In this document: one piece after another, positions 6,150 through 12,299 of the stretch
Layout of the letters: each line of letters opens with the position of its first letter
Position numbering within the stretch: position 1 is the first letter of the stretch
Assembly (NCBI GenBank): GCA_031259905.1
Contig: JAIRKS010000102.1
Coordinates: 1-12,704 of the forward strand
DNA: 12,704 nucleotides
Source: Odoribacteraceae bacterium
GTDB lineage: Bacteria > Bacteroidota > Bacteroidia > Bacteroidales > Marinifilaceae
Direction of reading: 5' to 3'
Notes under the pieces: model-generated
Told to the model about the DNA's origin: nothing
Databases searched by the model: none
What the model saw: the letters and a program-made list of their open reading frames with translations, nothing else
Program-made: the position numbers and the translations under genes

Positions 6150-8648
6150 GTGACACGTTTCTCGTTCTTGATTCTATCGTGCATCCTTCTCGCGTCCTGC
6201 GGGGAACAAAACAAGGAGATAGAAAGAGGAGTCTCAAGAGAGCTGGCGCGCGAACGCAAGACTACCGTCGGCGGGGTGCGCTACGACCTTTATTTCTCCA
6301 TCCCGGAAACGAGAGAAGAAGCCGTCACGGCCGAATCGAGAATCACGTTCGAGTACACCGGGAACTCCTCGCTCGTGATCGACTTCAAGGCGAGAAAAGA
6401 ACAACTCCTCACCCTTACCTCCGAGGGCAAGCGCGTGCCCTACACGTTCAAGAACGAGCATATCGTGATCCACCCGAAGTACCTGAAACAAGGGAGAAAC
6501 GTCCTGGACATAAAATTCATCGCGGGTGAAAACGCCCTGAACCGCCGCGAGGAATACCTCTACACGCTACTCGTGCCGGATCGATGCCGCTCCCTGATGC
6601 CCTGTTTCGATCAGCCGGACATCAAGGGCCGCTTCAAGTTAATACTCAAGGTGCCCTCCACCTGGAAGGCGGTCGCCAACGGGGAAATCATACGGGAAGA
6701 ATCCTTCCACGACTACACGCTCTACGAGTTCGAGGAGACAAAACCGCTAAGCACCTACCTCTTCGCCTTCACCACCGGGAAATTCGAACGGGCAGATCAA
6801 TACATCGGCGGACGATGGGTCGGCATATACTACCGGGAACGCGATACCGCTACCGTGAACGCCAGCATCCCCGTTATCGCCAACGAGGTGCGCTATTCCC
6901 TCTTCTGGATGGAACGTTACACGGGCATAGCGTACCCGTTCCGGACGTACAACGTGGTGGCGATCCCGGATTTCCAGTTTGGCGGGATGGAACATCCCGG
7001 GGCAACCTATTTCAATGCCTCCAGGCTCTTCCTCTCCCCCGACGCCGACGAGGTGGCGCGAATGAGAAGAAGCGAGCTGATCGCTCACGAGACCGCCCAC
7101 ATGTGGTTCGGGGATTTCGTCACGATGAAATGGTTCGATGACGTGTGGCTCAAAGAGGTGTTCGCCGGCTTCATGGCCGACAAGATCCTGACAGACCTCT
7201 ACCCGCGCGCGGATCACCAGATGAATTTCTTCATGAATCACCACGAGCCTGCCCTCCGCACGGACCGTACGCGGGGGACTCACCCCATCGCCCGGCCGCT
7301 GGATAACTTGAAGGATGCCGGGACCCTTTACGGGGATATCATCTACCACAAGGCGCCGATCGTCATGCGCATGTTGGAGCAGGAGATCTCCCCCTACGAG
7401 CTTCAACGGGGACTGTGCCTCTACCTGAGGCGATGGAGTTACTCCAACGCCGACTGGAATGACCTGGTACACCTCCTGCAAAACTCGTCGGGGAGAGACC
7501 TGCAGGCGTGGAACACGATCTGGGTGATGGAAAAAGGCGCTCCCGTTATCGAGTTTCTCGACGAGGGGGTCATCATGCGAGACGAGTGGGGCAAGGGACG
7601 GGTGTGGCCACAGCGCGTCTACGCGATGCGCCTAGGGATACCTAACTTCCTGTCGATAGACCTTGTCGACACGCTCACTCGCTTTCGCGATCAAAGCCTC
7701 GTCTTGCCCAACTGCCACGCGACGGGGTACGGGGTCTTCCTGCCTAACGAGAACACTATCCACTTCCTGAATGACAACATCGGCCGCCTGCAGAACCCCC
7801 TGCACCGCGCCGTGGCATGGCAGGAGCTGTACGAGGGAGTACTGTATAACAAGTTAAAGGGAGAGTCATTCATCCGCCTTTGCATGAAATACCTCTCCAC
7901 GGAGAGCAACAACTTCGTGATCCAGAAAACGCTGTCGTTCATGGTAACGGCGCACAACACCTACATCGACGAGGGGGCAAGGCAGTTGCTTCGCGACGAG
8001 TTGGATCGCTTCTTCATGACCATGCTGTTCAAGAACAGGAAGGAGATTCACAAGAAGCCTTTCTTCCGCGCGCTCCTGGCGATTTATTCCTCGCGGGACG
8101 TGGGGAACTATTTCCTGAAGGTGCTCCGCGGGCAGTATCGCAGGGAAGATCTCGTGCTGCAAGACGAGGACCGCGTGGCGATCGCGTGTAACCTCGCGTT
8201 GCGCGATCCCTCCCTCCACGAGCAGATGAAGCGTTACATCACCCGGACGGTCAAGAGCAAGGATCTGCTCGATCGTTTCCTTTACGTCTATCCTGCTATA
8301 TCGGGTGACAAGCAGGCGCGCGATAGCGTGTTCAACGCGCTCATGCTCGTCGAGAATCGCGCGAACGAGGTGTGGGCTGCCGACGCGCTGCGCTGGTTAA
8401 ATCACCCGCGGAGGAAAAGCGAGGCGGAGGAATATATCCCGGCGATCCTCTCGAAATTGCAAGAGATACAGGAGACCGGCGACATCTTCTTCCCGGTGAA
8501 CTGGCTGGATGCCGGTCTTTCCGGTCACACGAGCAAGTACGCCTACACGGTCACGCGGAATTTCCTGGATAAAAACCCGAACTACCCGGAGAACCTCCGG
8601 CTGAAGATCCTCGCGGCAACGGATCACCTGCGTCGCTTGCACGAGTAA
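6150..8648 (+). CDS. M1 family (gluzincin) metallopeptidase, lipoprotein
   Basis: An 832-residue zinc aminopeptidase-like protein. The N-terminus ends in the lipobox LLASC, so Cys17 would be lipidated and the enzyme placed in the envelope, facing the periplasm or the surface. Order: N-terminal beta domain, catalytic domain, long helical C-terminal domain. Catalytic residues are readable: HETAH (313-317) with ligands His313 and His317, third ligand Glu336 nineteen residues after His317, and likely transition-state Tyr399 in IIYHKAP. The GAMEN substrate motif reads GGMEH (278-282): Met and Glu281 are kept, Asn becomes His. The usual WLNEGFA reads WLKEVFA. The zinc site looks intact, so activity is expected. 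GTG 6150 directly abuts the bactofilin stop and yields a proper signal peptide. The natural substrate is unknown; import of peptides or trimming of envelope peptides are options. Confidence 0.94.
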   Translation: MTRFSFLILSCILLASCGEQNKEIERGVSRELARERKTTVGGVRYDLYFSIPETREEAVTAESRITFEYTGNSSLVIDFKARKEQLLTLTSEGKRVPYTFKNEHIVIHPKYLKQGRNVLDIKFIAGENALNRREEYLYTLLVPDRCRSLMPCFDQPDIKGRFKLILKVPSTWKAVANGEIIREESFHDYTLYEFEETKPLSTYLFAFTTGKFERADQYIGGRWVGIYYRERDTATVNASIPVIANEVRYSLFWMERYTGIAYPFRTYNVVAIPDFQFGGMEHPGATYFNASRLFLSPDADEVARMRRSELIAHETAHMWFGDFVTMKWFDDVWLKEVFAGFMADKILTDLYPRADHQMNFFMNHHEPALRTDRTRGTHPIARPLDNLKDAGTLYGDIIYHKAPIVMRMLEQEISPYELQRGLCLYLRRWSYSNADWNDLVHLLQNSSGRDLQAWNTIWVMEKGAPVIEFLDEGVIMRDEWGKGRVWPQRVYAMRLGIPNFLSIDLVDTLTRFRDQSLVLPNCHATGYGVFLPNENTIHFLNDNIGRLQNPLHRAVAWQELYEGVLYNKLKGESFIRLCMKYLSTESNNFVIQKTLSFMVTAHNTYIDEGARQLLRDELDRFFMTMLFKNRKEIHKKPFFRALLAIYSSRDVGNYFLKVLRGQYRREDLVLQDEDRVAIACNLALRDPSLHEQMKRYITRTVKSKDLLDRFLYVYPAISGDKQARDSVFNALMLVENRANEVWAADALRWLNHPRRKSEAEEYIPAILSKLQEIQETGDIFFPVNWLDAGLSGHTSKYAYTVTRNFLDKNPNYPENLRLKILAATDHLRRLHE

Positions 8649-8680
8649 CAAGATTCGCGGGCGCGCTTTACCGGTACCGC

Positions 8681-8800
8681 GTCATTTCCCCCGGACAAAT
8701 TCCATCTCGTTTCATTCCCTCCCCGGACAAATTCCATCTCGTTTCATTCTCCCCCCGGATAAATTCCATCTCGTTTCATTTCCCCCCCGGCAGATTCCGG
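8681..8800. repeat. 32-bp tandem repeat with a variable C-tract
   Basis: Three full units start at 8693, 8725 and 8757, with a truncated fourth at 8789 and a partial tail before the first. The step is exactly 32 bp. The core GGACAAATTCCATCTCGTTT is constant apart from one C-to-T change in the third unit, and each unit ends in a pyrimidine tract (CCCTCCCC, CTCCCCCC, TCCCCCCC). The step is not a multiple of three and no gene covers the region, so it is non-coding. It lies between the M1 peptidase stop and the trhP promoter; the rest of this 221-nt gap shows only GC-rich sequence with short palindromes such as TACCGGTA (8670-8677). Confidence 0.93.
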
Positions 8801-8842
8801 TGCGCGTGGCGCGCGAGGCACGCGCGGCGCGCGGGAAATCGT

Positions 8843-8850
8843 TACTTTTG
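8843..8850 (+). promoter_or_regulatory. Promoter -7 box of trhP
   Basis: TACTTTTG matches TAnnTTTG exactly, 19 nt before the ATG at 8870, and stands out as AT-rich within very GC-rich flanks. No TTG is seen at the -33 position. The leader AAAGAGACAAGAC before the ATG is purine-rich without a strong Shine-Dalgarno sequence. Confidence 0.68.
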
Positions 8851-8869
8851 CCGCGTAAAGAGACAAGAC

Positions 8870-10126
8870 ATGAAAAGAGAAGACTTCGAGATCATGGCGC
8901 CGGTAGGCTCGCGGGAATCGCTGTCGGCTGCCTTCCAGTCGGGGGCGGACGCGATCTATTTCGGCGTGGAAGAGTTGAACATGCGGGCACGCGCGGCGGG
9001 TAACTTCACGGCGGACGACATGTCGTGGATCGCGCGGGCTTGCCGGGAGCGCGGCGTGAAGAGCTACCTGACGTTGAACACCGTCGTGCACGAGCACGAG
9101 GTGGAGAAGGCGCGCGACATCATCGGGCGAGCACGCGAGGCGGGCGTGACGGCGATCATCGCCTCGGATATGGCGGTTATTCTCGAGGCCCGCGCGCTGG
9201 GCGTCGAGGTACACGCCAGCACGCAGTGCAACGTCACGAACACGGAGGCGTTGCGCTTCCTGTCGCGGTACGTCGACGTGGTGGTGCTGGCGCGCGAGTT
9301 AGACCTGGAGCAGGTATCGGCGATCCACCGTCGCGTCGTCGAGGAGGGGATACGCGGGCCGGGAGGCTTGCCGGTACGCGTCGAGATGTTCGCTCACGGC
9401 GCGCTCTGCATGGCCGTCTCGGGGAAGTGCTACTTGAGCCTCCACGAGATGAACGCGGCGGCGAATCGCGGGGAGTGCTTGCAGCCGTGTCGCCGGGCGT
9501 ACGCGGCGCGGGACGTGGAGAGCGATATCGAGCTGGAGATAGACGGGCAATACATCATGTCGCCGAAGGATCTTTGCACGATTGGCTTTCTCGACAAGAT
9601 GGTGTCGGCGGGCGTCCGCGTCTTCAAGATCGAGGGGCGCGCGCGTCCGGCGGAGTACACGCGCGTCACGTGCACGTGCTACGACGAGGCGCTGCGGGCG
9701 CTCGTGTCGGGGGAATACACGGCGGCGCGCGTCGAGGAGTGGCGCCGTCGATTATCGACCGTGTTCCACCGCGGCTTCTGGGACGGTTACTACCTGGGTC
9801 GGCGGCTGGGCGAGTGGAGCGCGGTGCACGGTTCGGCGGCGACGCGGCGGAAAGAGCGGGTGGGGCGCGTGACGAACTATTACGCGCGTCCGGGGGTGGC
9901 GGAGTGCCGGCTGGAGTCGGGGGAGTTGCGCGTGGGCGACCGGGTGTTGTTCGTCGGCCCGACGACGGGCGCGGAGGAGGAGGTTGTCCGGGAGCTGCGC
10001 CTGGACGTGTTGCCGGTGGAGCGCGTGGGGAAGGGGGCGGTTTTCTCCATGCCTTCTGGGGTGAAAGTGCGGCGGGGCGACGTGCTCTACAAGTGGTCGG
10101 ACGTCGCCCCGGGCACGCGCGGTTAG
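8870..10126 (+). CDS. trhP: U32 family protein, probable tRNA 5-hydroxyuridine hydroxylase TrhP
   Basis: U32 proteins were first listed as collagenase-like peptidases, but the TrhP (YegQ) branch hydroxylates U34 of tRNAs to 5-hydroxyuridine, using prephenate as the oxygen-related cofactor. This 418-residue protein starts with IMAPVGSRESLSAAFQSGADAIYFG (8-32), a TIM-barrel opening typical of the family. The iron-sulfur cysteines are Cys180 (HGALC), Cys187 (SGKC), Cys203 (RGEC) and Cys207 (LQPC), followed by SPKDLC and KIEGRARPAEY. The C-terminal third (about 330-410) looks like the small beta-barrel domain of TrhP (RVGRVTNY, GDVLYKW). The length fits TrhP better than the longer 23S rRNA hydroxylase RlhA, but the family alone cannot exclude other U32 roles. 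Codon use is extremely rich in G. The stop overlaps the stop of the convergent beta-barrel gene. Confidence 0.9.
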   Translation: MKREDFEIMAPVGSRESLSAAFQSGADAIYFGVEELNMRARAAGNFTADDMSWIARACRERGVKSYLTLNTVVHEHEVEKARDIIGRAREAGVTAIIASDMAVILEARALGVEVHASTQCNVTNTEALRFLSRYVDVVVLARELDLEQVSAIHRRVVEEGIRGPGGLPVRVEMFAHGALCMAVSGKCYLSLHEMNAAANRGECLQPCRRAYAARDVESDIELEIDGQYIMSPKDLCTIGFLDKMVSAGVRVFKIEGRARPAEYTRVTCTCYDEALRALVSGEYTAARVEEWRRRLSTVFHRGFWDGYYLGRRLGEWSAVHGSAATRRKERVGRVTNYYARPGVAECRLESGELRVGDRVLFVGPTTGAEEEVVRELRLDVLPVERVGKGAVFSMPSGVKVRRGDVLYKWSDVAPGTRG

Positions 10127-10869
10127 CGTTTCCCGGCGCGCGGGAGGCAGCGGGCGAGGTCGTACGCGAGGACGACGCTACCGCGGAGGTGAATCATGCT
10201 GTAGTCGAAATAGCTATTATCCTTCTTGAATATATCCTTGAACCCCCACGAGAGGCGGAGGCCGAGGTGTACGCGCGGGAGAAGTCGGCGTTCGTACCCG
10301 ACGGTCAGGCCGACGTCGCGGGTGTCGAGGGCTTCGTCGAAGCGCATCTCCTGCATGTCACCGTTGACGACGGCGGCGAAGGTATCCGGGAGGTCTCCGA
10401 CGAAGCCCTCGCGCGGTTCGACGCGGAAAAGCCCGTGCATTGTCCAGGCGTGGTAGATGCCGCAGAGGAGGTAATCGTGCTCGTTGGCGAAGCGGTAGAC
10501 GGCGTAGAGGGGTAATTCGAGGAGGATAAAGCGCTGCCGCGCGTGCGCGCTCCCGGTGAAATACTGCACGTGCGTGCCGTCCTGGAACTTCTGGTTCTTG
10601 ACGCGCGCGTCCGCGTCCATGCTGACTGTCTTGTAGACCAGCCCGGCGAACGCTCCCCACGAGCGATTGATCGTCGTCCCTGCCATCCCCCCCAGCGAGA
10701 GGTTGAGATGCGGGTAAGCGTTAAACGTCGGCAGATGTTTGAACGGGAAGGGCGTGGCGGCGCCGGTATCCGTTCCCAGTTGCACGCGGAACACGAGGCG
10801 ATTCGTGTCGCTGGCGGCGAGCGACAGGCTCGCGAGGAGCGCGAGCGCGGCGGATGCTAATTTCTTCAT
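10123..10869 (-). CDS. Outer-membrane beta-barrel protein
   Basis: A 248-residue protein with a signal peptide (MKKLASAALALLASLSLAAS, cleavage near 18-20), then alternating hydrophobic and polar strands ending in HLRGSVVLAYDLARCLP. Repeated strand-like stretches such as AGLVYKTVSM, RFILLELPLYAVYRF, DVGLTVGYERRLL and VHLGLRLSWGFKDIF fit an eight- to ten-strand outer-membrane barrel of the porin-family/OMP_b-brl_2 type. The sequence DTRDVGLTVGYE...HLGLRLSWGFKDI matches what is often seen in barrels encoded next to PCMD-domain lipoproteins. The gene starts 13 nt after the upstream PCMD gene, with AAAGAGAC before its ATG, so the two form one operon. Its transported or bound ligand is unknown. At its 3' end it shares 4 bp with trhP. 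Confidence 0.85.
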   Translation of the reverse strand: MKKLASAALALLASLSLAASDTNRLVFRVQLGTDTGAATPFPFKHLPTFNAYPHLNLSLGGMAGTTINRSWGAFAGLVYKTVSMDADARVKNQKFQDGTHVQYFTGSAHARQRFILLELPLYAVYRFANEHDYLLCGIYHAWTMHGLFRVEPREGFVGDLPDTFAAVVNGDMQEMRFDEALDTRDVGLTVGYERRLLPRVHLGLRLSWGFKDIFKKDNSYFDYSMIHLRGSVVLAYDLARCLPRAGKR

Positions 10870-10882
10870 GTCTCTTTCGGTT

Positions 10883-12199
10883 TTAATAGAGTAATACCAG
10901 GTTATCCACGGCGAGCTTGCTTCCGGCAGCCCCCTTGAAGGTATCTCCCTCGCTGCTGGAGGTGAACACTATGACGAGGTGCGTGGGCGCGCGGGTGTCG
11001 TCGGTATACGTGACGGGCATCACGACGGTTTTCCAGGTGGCGAGCGTCCGGTCGGCGCCGTCGAAGAGCGCGCGTCCGCTGCCGACGACCGTCAGGCCGG
11101 GGACAGGCTCGCCGTGATACCGCAAGTCGCCTTGTCCCTCCCAGTAAACCATTTCCGCCCAGGCCTCGCCGCTATCGACGCCCTCGACGTCGATGACCTC
11201 GTACGTGTTGCTGTCGTGGTTCTTCACGGATCGTTGCAGCCGCGGGCCGGCGACGTACCGCGCGTCGAAGGAGATGGCGGTGACGCGGCGGTCGTGCGGG
11301 ACGCCGAACCGCGTCATCGTGCGCGGGTTCTCGAAGTCGAGGTTCATCACGAAATGCCCCGTGTAGAGCGTCCCCGCGGCGACGAGCAGGTGCCCGAAGA
11401 GGGGCACTTTTTGTATGGCGGTAGTCATCTCGGCCGCGTTTCCGCCGTCGTGTTCCGTGGGGCGCGTCCCCTGTATGAAGGCGTTGTTCGCCGTTCCCCA
11501 GACGTTGGCCGGCGTGGGGTCGATGTTGATCGTCGCGCCGGTGCCGATCCACGACTCGAAGCCCGCGTTAGCCAGCTGCACGGGCCCCGTGATGGTGCAC
11601 GTCCACTCGCGCGTGACCCTGCCGTCGGCTGACGTGACGACGAGACTCTTGACGTCGTCGACGCGCGTGAAGATCATCGCCGCGGTATCCCGGAGCGAGG
11701 CTCCGTCGGGCAGCGACACGCGTGGCGCTATCGTGCACGGGAAGACGGGCCGGTCAACCGCCAGGCGTACCGTCGCGCGCCACGGGTCGATGGCCGCCGT
11801 CGCCCCCTCGACCTCGAAGCCGAGGATGTCGGCGCCCGTCGGCATGGCTTCGAGCGACACCTCGTGGGGGCGCGGCATGCCGCTGGGGGCGATCAGGTAG
11901 AAGGTGACGCGGTCGTCGCTCGTGTCGAAGCGGAACGTGTCGGGGAAGTGGAGGAGATCAACGGCGCGGTAGCTCTCCAGCCGCGCGCTGAACGAGAGGG
12001 GGAAGATGCCGTCGTCCGGGTAGACCGCCACGCGGATCTTTCCCGGGGAGACGATGACCTGCACGGCCCGTCCCCTGTCGGGTTGCAGCGAGGTGATGAT
12101 AAACCGCTCGACGGAAGCCTCGTCGCTCAAGGTGTTTACCTGGCGGCAGGCACACGCGAGAAGGAGCGCGAGGGTCGGGAAAACATACATTCTTTTCAT
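10883..12199 (-). CDS. PCMD-domain lipoprotein with Ig-like N-terminal region
   Basis: A 438-residue surface or periplasmic lipoprotein. The start is set at the ATG at 12197-12199, since MKRMYVFPTLALLLAC gives a clean lipobox (LLA-Cys16); starting 13 codons further upstream would spoil the signal. Residues of about 30-205 look like two Ig-like beta domains (the second with DDVKSLVVTSADGRVTREWT). The C-terminal part (about 208-438) has the features of the PCMD (putative carbohydrate metabolism) domain: NAGFESW (211-217), WGTANNAF, GTLYTGHF, the SFDARY strand, EVIDVEG and the ending GSKLAVDNLVLLY. PCMD domains are found on Bacteroidota envelope proteins and are presumed to bind glycans or to be part of surface polymers, with no proven activity. 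It heads the operon with the beta-barrel gene downstream. A second cysteine (Cys18) is close, so the exact lipidated residue is slightly uncertain. Confidence 0.82.
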   Translation of the reverse strand: MKRMYVFPTLALLLACACRQVNTLSDEASVERFIITSLQPDRGRAVQVIVSPGKIRVAVYPDDGIFPLSFSARLESYRAVDLLHFPDTFRFDTSDDRVTFYLIAPSGMPRPHEVSLEAMPTGADILGFEVEGATAAIDPWRATVRLAVDRPVFPCTIAPRVSLPDGASLRDTAAMIFTRVDDVKSLVVTSADGRVTREWTCTITGPVQLANAGFESWIGTGATINIDPTPANVWGTANNAFIQGTRPTEHDGGNAAEMTTAIQKVPLFGHLLVAAGTLYTGHFVMNLDFENPRTMTRFGVPHDRRVTAISFDARYVAGPRLQRSVKNHDSNTYEVIDVEGVDSGEAWAEMVYWEGQGDLRYHGEPVPGLTVVGSGRALFDGADRTLATWKTVVMPVTYTDDTRAPTHLVIVFTSSSEGDTFKGAAGSKLAVDNLVLLY

Positions 12200-12227
12200 G
12201 TCACACACTTTTTTTAAGATGATTCCA

Positions 12228-12235
12228 GCAATATA
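12228..12235 (-). promoter_or_regulatory. Candidate -7 region of the PCMD/beta-barrel operon
   Basis: On the minus strand GTTGTATATTGC lies about 30 nt before the ATG at 12199. It shares GTTGTATATT with the bactofilin promoter (5379-5390), which continues as an exact TATATTTG, but here the last bases differ (TATATTGC). It is AT-rich in GC-rich surroundings. The leader ends in A7 followed by GTGTGTGAC before the ATG. Confidence 0.45.
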
Positions 12236-12246
12236 CAACTTTTTCT

Positions 12247-12268
12247 CGTGAAATCACGCGACGTCGCG
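12247..12268. promoter_or_regulatory. Two overlapping short dyads, candidate operator
   Basis: CGTGA-AA-TCACG (12247-12258) and the perfect palindrome CGCGACGTCGCG (12257-12268) overlap by two bases just upstream of the minus-strand promoter candidate. They could bind a regulator of the PCMD operon. They may also be the decayed edge of the neighbouring repeat array, which is full of similar CG-rich dyads, so the operator reading is only a suggestion. Confidence 0.3.
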
Positions 12269-12299
12269 CGTTCGCTTGAGGTCGTAGCGCGCCGCGACG

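Noticed and set aside
8641..8692. Terminator after the M1 peptidase
   Set aside because: Only short GC-rich palindromes (TACCGGTA) and no T run.
8744..9214. Minus-strand frame ending in repeats reading MKRDGIYPGG
   Set aside because: It only reads through the 32-bp repeat and antisense to trhP; the similarity of the repeat (ATGAAACGAGA) to the trhP start (ATGAAAAGAGA) is short and in opposite orientation, probably chance.
9025..10515. Long plus-strand frame overlapping trhP and running opposite the beta-barrel gene
   Set aside because: The translation is glycine/arginine-rich without domains, it crosses two real genes on both strands, and trhP has its cysteine motifs in another frame.
10979..11632. 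Plus-strand frame opposite the PCMD gene
   Set aside because: It is a shadow of a gene with a signal peptide and PCMD features on the minus strand.
12200..12235. Start of the PCMD gene 13 codons upstream (minus-strand ATG at 12238)
   Set aside because: That start would put MYIAGIILKKVCD before the signal peptide and overlap the promoter candidate; the ATG at 12199 gives a clean lipoprotein signal.
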